Shown: one piece after another, positions 1 to 7,299 of the stretch
Layout: every line of letters starts with the position of its first letter
Position numbering within the stretch: the first letter of the stretch is position 1
Source: Aquimonas sp044344935
GTDB taxonomy: Bacteria > Pseudomonadota > Gammaproteobacteria > Xanthomonadales > Xanthomonadaceae
DNA: 17,486 nucleotides
NCBI GenBank assembly: GCA_044344935.1
Contig: JBIJCA010000068.1
Span: 1 to 17,486, forward strand
Reading direction: 5' to 3'
Notes under the pieces: generated by a model
The model's input: only the letters and a program-made list of their open reading frames with translations
Database searches by the model: none
Told to the model about the DNA's origin: nothing
Program-made: the position numbers and the translations under genes

Positions 1-131
1 ATCCGGTGACGGACAGGGCTGTCAGTGCCAGGTGTTCCCTCTGTCCAACTCAGGGCACCTGCGCAGACAAAGTCCGTTCATCGCCCAGCCGATAGCCTGC
101 GCCGACCCGACACCGCCATCAAGGATCGACC

Positions 132-923
132 ATGCTGCGCACGCTGTTGAGCTGTCTGCTGCTGATCGCCCTCGCAGGGTGCGCGAAGAAGGAGGCCGTC
201 GAGCCCGGCCAGCCTGCGGTGCAGGGCATGGCCAATGCGGAGGGGCTGCTGGCCTACGAACACAGCGTGTCGATCGAGCTGCCAGCGGAGCTGCTGTCAG
301 CTCGCATGGCGGCGCTGCGCAGCGCCTGCACGCTGAGTGTGCACGGCCGCTGCAGCCTGCTGGAGTTCACCGAGAACGCCGGTGAGTACGCCAGCGGACG
401 GATGCAGATGCGCCTCGTGCCGGAAGCGGTCGAGCCGATGCTGGCCGGTGCCGCGGATGGCGGTCAGTCCACGCGGCGCAGCACGCGCGCAGAGGATCTG
501 TCGGTGGCGGTGGCCGACAACGCCCGCGAGCTCGATCGCTTGAGCCTGCAGCAGCAGCGCCTGGATGCGCTGGCAGCACGCACGGATCTGTCAGTGGCCG
601 AACATCTGCAGCTGGCGCGCGAGCTGTCGGCGCTGGAGGCCGAGCGGCTGTCGGCCGAGCGCATCGCCGCGCAGCAGTCGCTGCGGCTGGAGACCAATCT
701 GCTCACGCTGGAGTTTCAGGCCGGCGCGCCGAGCGCTTCGCGCTGGTCAGCGCTGGGCGAAGCGCTTTCGGAATCGATGGACAACTTCGTCGATGGCCTG
801 ATCGAGGCGATCGAGGTGATCGCTTACGCCTTGCCCTATGTGCTGCTTGCTTTCCCGCTGGCCCTGCTGTGGTGGGCACTGTGGCGTCTGGCGACGCGGG
901 GGCTGCGGCGTGACAGGGGGTGA
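132..923 (+). CDS. DUF4349-like membrane-anchored lipoprotein
   Basis: Predicted lipoprotein of 263 residues. Seen: a signal peptide with lipobox LAGC, so Cys17 should be lipidated after cleavage; a middle part rich in Leu, Glu, Arg and Gln (about residues 120-195) that looks like a helical coiled coil; and one membrane segment at about 230-255, followed by an Arg-rich tail (RLATRGLRRDRG) that should stay in the cytoplasm. This order matches the DUF4349 family, whose role is unknown. If the lipid anchor is used, both ends are held in a membrane and the coiled coil lies in the periplasm. The ATG was chosen because the signal peptide begins there and AAGGA lies about 8 bases upstream. It stands alone and converges with the TonB receptor gene. 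Family call is fairly sure; function is unknown. Confidence 0.8.
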   Translation: MLRTLLSCLLLIALAGCAKKEAVEPGQPAVQGMANAEGLLAYEHSVSIELPAELLSARMAALRSACTLSVHGRCSLLEFTENAGEYASGRMQMRLVPEAVEPMLAGAADGGQSTRRSTRAEDLSVAVADNARELDRLSLQQQRLDALAARTDLSVAEHLQLARELSALEAERLSAERIAAQQSLRLETNLLTLEFQAGAPSASRWSALGEALSESMDNFVDGLIEAIEVIAYALPYVLLAFPLALLWWALWRLATRGLRRDRG

Positions 924-975
924 GCGCGCAGGCCGGCCGAAGGCAGAGAAAGGCGCTTGCCGTAGCTTCGAGGCA

Positions 976-999
976 ATGGTGGGCCAGGGCCCACCCTAC
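976..999 (+). repeat. Palindromic intergenic repeat, copy 1
   Basis: This 24-base element has the core GGTGGGCC-AG-GGCCCACC (978-995), which is itself a perfect hairpin with 8-bp arms, followed by CTAC. It matches copy 2 (1038-1061) in the opposite direction at 23 of 24 bases, so the two could also pair into one long stem with a 40-base loop. It lies between the ends of two convergent genes. It resembles the REP/BIME class of intergenic repeats; the class assignment is inference. Confidence 0.75.
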
Positions 1000-1037
1000 A
1001 GCCGCAGACCCTGTGGTGCGGCCGGACGTGTCGCCCC

Positions 1038-1061
1038 ATAGGGTGGGCCCTGGCCCACCAT
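1038..1061 (-). repeat. Palindromic intergenic repeat, copy 2 (inverted)
   Basis: Inverted partner of copy 1. The core hairpin arms are 1042-1049 and 1052-1059. Read on the minus strand it matches copy 1 except at its last base. The inverted pair between convergent genes is the arrangement of a BIME-like element, and it may slow or end transcription arriving from both sides. Confidence 0.75.
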
Positions 1062-1153
1062 GAGCGCGATGCTGGCCTCGTCCCTTCCTGCCCCTGAGGA
1101 CGCGGCCCTGAGAATGCCGCTCCGGGAAAACGCGTCGAGAACACGGCAACTGA

Positions 1154-1185
1154 CGCGTCGCGCAGGCAAGCGCCCGCGCGACGCG
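1154..1185 (-). terminator. Hairpin just after the TonB receptor gene
   Basis: A perfect 10-bp inverted repeat (CGCGTCGCGC at 1154-1163, GCGCGACGCG at 1176-1185) with a 12-base loop begins 10 bases after the receptor stop codon on the minus strand. No run of T follows, so it is not a textbook intrinsic terminator. It may protect the transcript end or help factor-dependent termination. Confidence 0.4.
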
Positions 1186-1195
1186 CCGCTTCCGA

Positions 1196-3403
1196 TCAGA
1201 ACGTGGTGGTGAACTCCACGCCCCACACGCGCGGCTCGTTGACGAAGCCGGTCAGGTTGTTGAAGTCGATACCGCCGACGGCGACCAGCTTGTCGGTGAT
1301 GTTGCGGCCAAACAGGGCGACCTCGTACTTGCCGAAATCCCAGCTGTAGCCGGTGCGCAGGCCGCCTTCCAGCAAGGCCTTGCCGCGGAACTCGGCGGCC
1401 TCGTAGAGGAAGAAGTTGATCTCGCTGCGATAGGCCCAGTCGGTGTAGATGAAGAACTCATCGTCGCCGACCGGGATGCTGTAGCGGGCGGTCACGTTGG
1501 CCACGTTCTTCGGTGCCTGCGGCAGCGGGTTGCCGAAGATCGAGACCGTGCCTGCGGTGGCGCCCGCGGGATCGAGCACGGTGCAGCCGCCGCCGCAGGG
1601 GGCGATGGCCAGCCCGCGGTCGCGGATCTCCGTCTTGTTGTGGCTGTAGCCGAAGGTCAGCAACAGGTTGTCGGTGACGTAGGCGTCGAAGTCGACTTCG
1701 ATGCCGCGGCCGATCGACTTGTCGGCGTTGATCAGGGTGTTGAAGTTGGTGCTGCCGCCGACGGCAGTGAGCTGCTGATCCTTCACCTCATAGGCGAACG
1801 CGGCGATGTTGAAGCGCGCGCGGCCGTCCCAGAGGTTGGACTTGAAGCCCAGCTCGATGGAGTCGACGGTTTCCGAATCGGCCACTGAGAGTGAGTCGCC
1901 AAACAGCAGGCGGCCCTGGATGCTGGGCGCGCGGAAGCCGCGGGCGTAGCGCGCGTACACGCTGCGGTCGGCGTCGATGAACCAGCTCGCCGACAGATCG
2001 CCCGAGACATTGCTGTCGCTGGGATTGGCGGTCAGTACGCCGGTAGCGCCGCCGCCGATCGGGCTGACCAGACGCTGCGCGGTGAAGTCCTTCTCGTCGC
2101 GGGTGAAGCGCAGGCCGCCGGCCAGGCGCAGGCGCTCGGAAACGTCGTACTCGCCCGAGGCGAACAGGGCATAGGCCTTGTTGCGCTGGGTCTGCACGGC
2201 ATAGCCGTTCTGCTGGCCGCTGAAGGTGTTGAAGTTGAAGCTGTCGATGGTGATGTCTTCATCGAACAGGAACAGGCCGCCCTGCCAGTCGAAGGCGCCC
2301 CATTCGTTCGATGCCAGGCGGAACTCCTGGGTGAGCTGGCGGTGATCCGGCAGGCCGTCGGCGCTCTGCGCGTCGAAGGGGATGAAGCCCGGGCCGAAGG
2401 GGGGCGCGAAGCTGGCGCCGAAGCCGCCGTCGATGTCGCCGCGCGAGTAGCTGTCGACCGTCTCGTAGCCGGTCACCGAGTGCAGGGTCATGCGACCGAG
2501 GTCGAAGGAAAGCCGCGCGCTGCCGCCGAGGTTGCGCAGGTCCTGCTGGTTCACGCCATCGATGGCGACCACGCTGCGGCGGAAGTTGTCGACCAGATCA
2601 TTGGTGCCGGGCTTGAACACGTTGGCGCGGAACAGGCGCGCGGTGCCGTCGAGGTCGCGCAGATGGACGTTGAACAGGGCGCGGCTGCTGTCGCTGGGCT
2701 CATACAGGAACTGCGCGCGGCCGGCGAACTCGCGGTAGCCCTCGTACTGGTCACTGCGGCCGGTGAAGGCGTTGTCGACCCAGTCGCTGCGGCGCTGGTA
2801 CAGGCCGGAGACGCGCGCCGACCAGTCCTCGCCGATGCCGCCGCCGATCGCACCTTCGGCATTCAGGGTGTCGAAGCGGCCGTAGGCGAACTGGCCGTAG
2901 CCGCTGCGCTCCTGGGCGGGCTGCACGGATTCGAACTTGAGCACGCCGGCCGGGGTATTGCGGCCGAACAGGCTGCCCTGTGGGCCGCGAAGCAGTTCGA
3001 CGCGATCGAGGTCGAACACCGGGAAGCCCTTGAGCAGCGGGTTCTCAAGCACGACTTCGTCGTAGATCAGCGAGACCGGCTGCGAGGCGTTGAGATCGAA
3101 ATCGCCGTTGCCCAGCCCGCGGATGTAGAAGCGCGGAAACGCGCGGCCGAAGCTCGATTCGATGTTGAGGCTGGGCAGTCGCCCGGCCAGGAAGCGGATG
3201 TCCTCGCCGCCCGAACCCAGGATGTCCAGCTTCTCGGCGCTGACCGTGGTGATCGCCAGCGGGATCTTCTGCGGGTCTTCGGCGCGGCGCTGCGCGGTAA
3301 CGGTGATGCTGTCGAGTTGGGTCGGGCTGGGCTCCTGCGCATAGGCGGGCAGAGCGGCGGCCAGCGCCAGGGCAAGCGCGGCAGGACGGAAGGAAGGCTG
3401 CAT
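1196..3403 (-). CDS. TonB-dependent outer-membrane receptor
   Basis: Outer-membrane active transporter of 735 residues that would import a bound ligand using TonB/ExbBD energy. Seen: a signal peptide with likely cleavage after AYA (residue 22), a TonB-box-like DSITVTA at 31-37, a plug domain with VELLRGPQGSLFGRNTPAG, many alternating beta strands of a barrel, and a C-terminal Phe (VEFTTTF) as expected for BAM-assembled barrels. A Cys pair (CGGGC) probably lies in an extracellular loop. The start at 3403 was preferred over an upstream ATG at 3595 because the signal peptide begins here and GAGGA lies 9 bases before it. No ligand gene or siderophore cluster is adjacent and no Fur box was recognised, so the substrate is unknown. 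The family is the general COG1629 type often annotated as an iron-complex receptor. Confidence 0.93.
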   Translation of the reverse strand: MQPSFRPAALALALAAALPAYAQEPSPTQLDSITVTAQRRAEDPQKIPLAITTVSAEKLDILGSGGEDIRFLAGRLPSLNIESSFGRAFPRFYIRGLGNGDFDLNASQPVSLIYDEVVLENPLLKGFPVFDLDRVELLRGPQGSLFGRNTPAGVLKFESVQPAQERSGYGQFAYGRFDTLNAEGAIGGGIGEDWSARVSGLYQRRSDWVDNAFTGRSDQYEGYREFAGRAQFLYEPSDSSRALFNVHLRDLDGTARLFRANVFKPGTNDLVDNFRRSVVAIDGVNQQDLRNLGGSARLSFDLGRMTLHSVTGYETVDSYSRGDIDGGFGASFAPPFGPGFIPFDAQSADGLPDHRQLTQEFRLASNEWGAFDWQGGLFLFDEDITIDSFNFNTFSGQQNGYAVQTQRNKAYALFASGEYDVSERLRLAGGLRFTRDEKDFTAQRLVSPIGGGATGVLTANPSDSNVSGDLSASWFIDADRSVYARYARGFRAPSIQGRLLFGDSLSVADSETVDSIELGFKSNLWDGRARFNIAAFAYEVKDQQLTAVGGSTNFNTLINADKSIGRGIEVDFDAYVTDNLLLTFGYSHNKTEIRDRGLAIAPCGGGCTVLDPAGATAGTVSIFGNPLPQAPKNVANVTARYSIPVGDDEFFIYTDWAYRSEINFFLYEAAEFRGKALLEGGLRTGYSWDFGKYEVALFGRNITDKLVAVGGIDFNNLTGFVNEPRVWGVEFTTTF

Positions 3404-4123
3404 TCGGGTGTCCTCGTGGATAGGAGGGTTCGGGTTCGGGGTGCCCGGGTGTGCGGAGAGCGCGGCCATATGCCGCTCGGTCAGGTGTCGGCCGGGGCGA
3501 TCGCTGCCGCTCTGGTGGCGGATTTGGCGAGAGGCGCCCCACACCGGGGCCCGTGCATGCTGCGGCGGCACACAGGCTTCAGGCAAGCGCTGCATGTGTG
3601 CTGCAATAAAAATGAAGGATTTACTGCGGATGACATAAATCTGAAGTGCTTATCGTGGTGCGATGCCGCACACCTCCGGCGGCATTCAGAGCTCCCACGG
3701 GTAGGACCGGGCCGCACCCGCGGCTCGCCGGCTGCCCGCTGCGAATCAGTGGCGCGCCACGGTGCGAAGGTGGGCCCACTGCGCGGGCGGTCTGCGCGGC
3801 GCTTGCCGATTCACGGCGTTCTACGATCATCGCGGATGCGGATCGGCACGGCGCTGTTCGACCGTTACTGCCGTCGGGGCTGGGACAAGCGATGCGACTG
3901 CTGTGCCCTGCGGCGCTGCCGATCGGCCCGCCAGACGGGCCTGTCGACCGAAGCGTCCCGTGGCTCTGCTCCGCCGATCCTTGAGTGGACCGCACATCGC
4001 GTGGCGGTGGGCAGAAGCCCGATCAATGACACTTTTCCTGCGGGCGCGCGAGAAAATGTCTTGGTCCTTGCGGCATCATAGGCGCCCTGTCCGCAGCCCG
4101 CGGTCTCCAGCGCTGTCTCCACC
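3404..4123. other. Non-coding gap between divergent genes
   Basis: This 720-base stretch separates the divergently read receptor and phosphate transporter genes. Open frames cover it on both strands, but none has a recognisable product or a convincing start. An AT-richer island at about 3600-3660 stands out from the GC-rich surroundings and is the most likely place for the receptor promoter, although no clear -35/-10 pair could be assigned. The palindrome GTGGGCCCAC (3770-3779) is half of the repeat found elsewhere in the window. No Fur box, Pho box, riboswitch or RNA gene was recognised. Confidence 0.6.
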
Positions 4124-5701
4124 ATGACCCAAAGCCCCGTTCCCGGCCTCACCGCGTCGTCGAAATCGCGCGGTGCCGATATCCTGCGCCTTGCAATCGC
4201 GATCGCCTTCACCCTCGCCGTGGTGGCCTACACGTGGATGGCGCACGGACACCTGAGTCTCACCCTGGTGTTTGCCGCCGCCTTCGGCGCCTACATGGCG
4301 ATGAACATCGGCGCCAATGACGTCGCCAACAACGTCGGCCCGGCGGTGGGTGCGAAGGCGATGAGCCTGACCACCGCAATCGCGATTGCCGCCGTGTTCG
4401 AGATGGGCGGCGCGATCATCGCGGGCGGTGAAGTCGTCGGCACGATCAAGAGCGGCATCATCGACCCCGACAGCATCGCCGACCCGCAGGTTTTCATCTG
4501 GCTGATGATGGCGGCCCTGCTCGCGGCGGCGCTGTGGCTGAACCTGGCGACCGCGCTGGGCGCGCCGGTCTCGACCACTCATTCGATCGTGGGCGCAGTT
4601 CTCGGTTCGGGGGTCGCCGCTGCCGGTTGGGGAGTCGCCAACTGGGCCACTGTCGGCAACATCGCCGCCAGTTGGGTGGTGTCACCGCTGTTCGGCGGCG
4701 TGATCGCCGCCGTCTTTCTGTACCTCATCAAACGCACCATCACCTACCAGTCGGACCTGATGCACGCCTCGCGCAGGATGGTGCCGGTGTTGCTGGCCCT
4801 GATGGGTTTTGCATTCGCCAGCTACCTGGCGCTCAAGGGTCTGAACCAGCTGATCAAGATCAGCTTCGTGCAGGCGCTGATGGCGGGCGCCGTGGTGGCG
4901 GTGGTGACCTACTTCTGGACCACCGTGCGCGTGCGGCAGAGGGCGGACCGCCTGAGCAACGACAAGGATGGCGTCAACAAGCTGTTCGGCATGCCGCTGA
5001 TCTTCGCCGCCGCCCTGCTCAGCTTCGCCCACGGCTCGAATGACGTCGCCAACGCCATCGGCCCGCTGGCGGCGATCTACGACACCCTGTTGACCCAGGG
5101 CATCCACGGCAAGGCCACGATTCCGCTGTGGGTGATGCTGATCGGTGCGCTCGGGCTGGCGGTGGGTCTGGCCCTGTACGGTCCAAAGTTGATCAGGACC
5201 GTCGGCACCGAGATCACCGACATGGACCAGATGCGCGCCTATTGCATCGCGATGGCGGCAGCCGTGACCGTGATCATCGCTTCGCAGATGGGCCTGCCGA
5301 TCAGCACCACCCATGTGACCATCGGCGCGGTGTTCGGCGTGGGTTTCCTGCGCGAGTACCTGAAGGCGAACTATGCGCGGATCATCGCCGAGATCGAGGA
5401 GCATCACCGCAACAAGGGCGCCGAGCAGCACGAGGTCGAAGCGTTTCTGCTGGCCTTCGAGGCGGCCTCGCGTGCTGACAAGGGCCGCATGCTCAAGGAG
5501 CTCAAGGCGGCCGGCAAACGCGGTGAGGCGGCGATCTCGAAGGCGGAGCGCAAGGGCCTGCGCAAGGTGTATCGCGAGGATCTGGTCAAGCGCACCGTCA
5601 TGATGCGGGTGATCGCGGCCTGGATCATCACCGTGCCGGCCACCGCGGTGCTTTCGGCGATCATTTTCTTCACCATCCGCGGCATGCTGCTGCCGGCCTG
5701 A
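4124..5701 (+). CDS. PiT-family inorganic phosphate transporter
   Basis: Inner-membrane low-affinity phosphate carrier (PiT/Pho-4 family), 525 residues, expected to use a cation gradient. Seen: the two inverted family signatures GANDVANNVGP (residues 63-73) and GSNDVANAIGP (304-314), each near a conserved ST(T)H segment (VSTTHSIVGAV, ISTTHVTIGAV), and about ten hydrophobic segments. Before the last membrane helix there is a long charged stretch (about residues 415-495, rich in Lys, Glu and Arg) likely to be a cytoplasmic domain. The protein is therefore longer than the shortest family members. The ATG at 4124 has no strong ribosome-binding site. The stop codon shares one base with the start of the downstream hydrolase, so the two are probably co-transcribed. 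No Pho box was identified, so phosphate control is unproven. Confidence 0.93.
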   Translation: MTQSPVPGLTASSKSRGADILRLAIAIAFTLAVVAYTWMAHGHLSLTLVFAAAFGAYMAMNIGANDVANNVGPAVGAKAMSLTTAIAIAAVFEMGGAIIAGGEVVGTIKSGIIDPDSIADPQVFIWLMMAALLAAALWLNLATALGAPVSTTHSIVGAVLGSGVAAAGWGVANWATVGNIAASWVVSPLFGGVIAAVFLYLIKRTITYQSDLMHASRRMVPVLLALMGFAFASYLALKGLNQLIKISFVQALMAGAVVAVVTYFWTTVRVRQRADRLSNDKDGVNKLFGMPLIFAAALLSFAHGSNDVANAIGPLAAIYDTLLTQGIHGKATIPLWVMLIGALGLAVGLALYGPKLIRTVGTEITDMDQMRAYCIAMAAAVTVIIASQMGLPISTTHVTIGAVFGVGFLREYLKANYARIIAEIEEHHRNKGAEQHEVEAFLLAFEAASRADKGRMLKELKAAGKRGEAAISKAERKGLRKVYREDLVKRTVMMRVIAAWIITVPATAVLSAIIFFTIRGMLLPA

Positions 5702-6570
5702 TGGTGGCTTCGGGCGCGCAGCTGCCGCTGCACTGCTGCGCCTTTGGCGATGCCGCCGCCGAGCCCGTGCTGCTGGTGCACGGCCTGGGCTCTACCGGCG
5801 CTGACTGGGCCTTCCAGATCGAGCCCCTTGCAGCGCGTTTCCGCGTGCTGGTGCCCGACCTGCCGGGGGCCGGGCGCAGTGCGCCCGGGCGCCACGCGAT
5901 TGCCGACTACGCCAGGCAGCTGCTCCTGTTGCTGGACGGCCTCGGGGTCGAGCGCAGCCATCTGGTCGGCTTCTCGCTTGGCGGCGCGGTCGCACTCGAA
6001 CTCGCCCTGCAGGCACCGCAGCGGGTGCAGCGCCTGATCATCATCAACAGCCTGCCCAGCTACCGGCCCGATACCTTGCGCAAGCGCCTTGAGCTGCACG
6101 GTCAGATGGGGCTGGTGCGAGCGCTGGGCCTGGGCCGTGCGGCCGCGCTGGTGGGGCGACGCCTGTTTCCTCACGACCACCAGCAGGCCATGCGCGAGCG
6201 CGTGCGCGCAGTGCTCGGGGCGTATCCGAAAGCGGTGTACCTGGCGCAGGCGCGGGCGCTGGCGGGTTGGTGCGCGAACGCGCGGATCGACGCGCTGCAG
6301 GTGCCGATGCTGATGCTCTCGGCCGAGCACGACTACACGCCGCTGGCCGAGAAGCGCGAGTGGGCGCGACGTATGGGCGCCGAGCTCAAGGTGGTGCAGG
6401 GTTCGCGCCACGGCACGCCCTTCGACGCGATCGCCGCCACCAATGCTGTGCTTGTGGCCTTCCTCTGCGGCGATACGCTGCCCGCCGAACTGCGCATGGA
6501 TGCAGCCGACGAGGCGCCGGTCGCGCCGCCGGATGTGCTGTCGGCTCTGGAGGCGCGGCCGGCGATCTGA
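5701..6570 (+). CDS. Alpha/beta hydrolase
   Basis: Alpha/beta-hydrolase-fold enzyme of 289 residues, probably cytoplasmic since no signal peptide is seen. Seen: the oxyanion-hole loop LLVHGLGSTGADW (24-36), the nucleophile elbow GFSLGG with Ser92, a probable acid Asp211 in SAEHDYTP, and the base His237 in GSRHGTPFD. The triad order is complete. The family includes esterases, lipases, C-C hydrolases and haloperoxidase-like enzymes; the sequence does not say which substrate is used. Its ATG overlaps the TGA of the phosphate transporter (TGATG), so it is probably translated by coupled restart on the same mRNA. Whether this link is functional is unknown. The last 30 or so residues are acidic and Ala/Pro rich and are probably a disordered tail. 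Confidence 0.88.
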   Translation: MVASGAQLPLHCCAFGDAAAEPVLLVHGLGSTGADWAFQIEPLAARFRVLVPDLPGAGRSAPGRHAIADYARQLLLLLDGLGVERSHLVGFSLGGAVALELALQAPQRVQRLIIINSLPSYRPDTLRKRLELHGQMGLVRALGLGRAAALVGRRLFPHDHQQAMRERVRAVLGAYPKAVYLAQARALAGWCANARIDALQVPMLMLSAEHDYTPLAEKREWARRMGAELKVVQGSRHGTPFDAIAATNAVLVAFLCGDTLPAELRMDAADEAPVAPPDVLSALEARPAI

Positions 6571-6656
6571 AGCGTCGGAGTGCAGGCGGCGCAACCGCGC
6601 AACCGCGCGCCCGATCCATTCACGCACAGCGGTGAAACTGCGCCCTGCAAAGCACA

Positions 6657-6677
6657 AGCCCCGCACGCGGCGGGGCT
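6657..6677 (-). terminator. Hairpin downstream of tRNA-Leu
   Basis: An 8-bp perfect stem (AGCCCCGC at 6657-6664, GCGGGGCT at 6670-6677) with a 5-base loop starts 13 bases past the CCA end of the tRNA on the minus strand. It is followed by TGTGCTTT, a weak T tract. It lies between the convergent hydrolase gene and the tRNA and may end both transcripts. Confidence 0.5.
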
Positions 6678-6690
6678 GTTGGGACTCCAG

Positions 6691-6777
6691 TGGTGCCGAA
6701 GGGGGGACTCGAACCCCCACTCTGTCGCCAGAAACGGATTTTGAGTCCGCCGCGTCTACCGATTCCGCCACTTCGGC
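6691..6777 (-). tRNA. tRNA-Leu (anticodon CAA)
   Basis: An 87-base class II tRNA including an encoded CCA. On the minus strand the acceptor GCCGAAG (from 6777) pairs with CTTCGGC before ACCA. The D arm is GCGGAATCGGTAGACGC, and the anticodon stem GCGGA/TCCGT holds the loop CTCAAAA, giving anticodon CAA for codon UUG. A long variable arm and the T arm with GGTTCGAGTCC follow. The acceptor and D arm look very like E. coli tRNA-Leu(CAA). A -10 box upstream and a hairpin downstream complete the unit. Confidence 0.97.
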
Positions 6778-6828
6778 CTGGATGTCGTGCTCCGTCGGTG
6801 CAGCGATGCGGCGCCCGATCGGCCGCGG

Positions 6829-6834
6829 AGTATA
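6829..6834 (-). promoter_or_regulatory. -10 box of the tRNA-Leu promoter
   Basis: On the minus strand a TATACT hexamer stands in a GC-rich setting, followed by a GC-rich discriminator (CCGCGG). It lies about 50 bases before the tRNA 5' end. No good -35 hexamer is visible at the usual spacing. GC-rich discriminators are typical of stringently controlled tRNA promoters; that part is inference. Confidence 0.55.
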
Positions 6835-6863
6835 GCAGCGGCTCGGATGCATGCGAGGGGGCT

Positions 6864-7271
6864 TCAGACGCGCATCGGCTCCAGCCGTTCGCGCAGCCAA
6901 TCGGCGAACGTGTCGGCATCCATCGCGCCGATCGACAGATCCAGCAGGGTCAGCAACCAGTCGGCCTCGCTGGCGGCCAGTCGCCAGCCGTTGAGCCGCA
7001 GGAACAGTTCGGTGCAGAGCAGGGCGGTGCGGCGGTTGCCGTCGCGAAACGGTTTTGCCGTGCACAGGCTGTGGCCGTAAAGGGCTGCCAGCGCGGCGCC
7101 GTCGGGCTCGGGGCCGTATTCACCGCCGAGCGTGGCCTGCTCATGGGCAGCGCCGAGCGCGGTGTCGAGGGCATCGGCATCGCGCAGGCCGGGGCTGCCG
7201 CCGTAGGCTTCCAGCAGCTCCATCTGCAGGGTCAGCACGGCACTGCGGTCCAGCCAGACCCAGTCCCTCAT
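6864..7271 (-). CDS. Doc/Fic-family toxin with altered catalytic motif
   Basis: Death-on-curing (Doc) type Fic-fold toxin of 135 residues. Doc proteins typically phosphorylate EF-Tu and stop translation, using a motif HxFx(D/N)(A/G)N(K/R)R. Here the motif region reads AKPFRDGNRRTA (72-83): Phe75, Asp77, Gly78, Asn79, Arg80 and Arg81 are present, but the position of the catalytic His is Lys73 (codon AAA at 7053-7055 on the minus strand). The rest of the fold looks complete, including the N-terminal LRDADALDTALGAA segment and the following TELFLRLNGW helix. It sits 28 bases behind an AbrB-like antitoxin gene and is probably co-transcribed with it. The lysine may make the toxin inactive or change its chemistry. 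The family call is secure; activity is not. Confidence 0.9.
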   Translation of the reverse strand: MRDWVWLDRSAVLTLQMELLEAYGGSPGLRDADALDTALGAAHEQATLGGEYGPEPDGAALAALYGHSLCTAKPFRDGNRRTALLCTELFLRLNGWRLAASEADWLLTLLDLSIGAMDADTFADWLRERLEPMRV

Positions 7272-7299
7272 CGACGCTGCCTCAAGGTCGAAACTGTGT

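Noticed and set aside
30..60. Possible hairpin (AGGTG-TT-CCCT with AGGG-CACCT) near the left edge
   Set aside because: Only 9 paired bases with a bulge and no T run; the upstream gene it might terminate is outside the window.
3770..3779. Fourth copy of the palindromic repeat
   Set aside because: Only GTGGGCCCAC matches; the central spacer and flanks of the full element are missing.
2342..4081. Open frame of 579 codons on the + strand opposite the TonB receptor
   Set aside because: It is antisense to a clear receptor gene, consists of low-complexity Ala/Val/Glu/Gln sequence, and has no domain. It is a typical shadow in GC-rich DNA.
4021..4123. Pho box or promoter before the phosphate transporter
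   Set aside because: TGACAC and nearby A/T-rich bits do not form a proper Pho box repeat or a -35/-10 pair at correct spacing.
6691..6777. tRNA-Leu as an attachment site for an integrated element
   Set aside because: No integrase gene and no repeated tRNA 3' end was seen; the sequence past the CCA end is ordinary and leads into the hydrolase gene.
5404..7065. Open frame of 553 codons on the - strand across pit, hydrolase and tRNA
   Set aside because: It covers three supported features including a tRNA gene, and its sequence is Arg/His/Gln-rich without family features.
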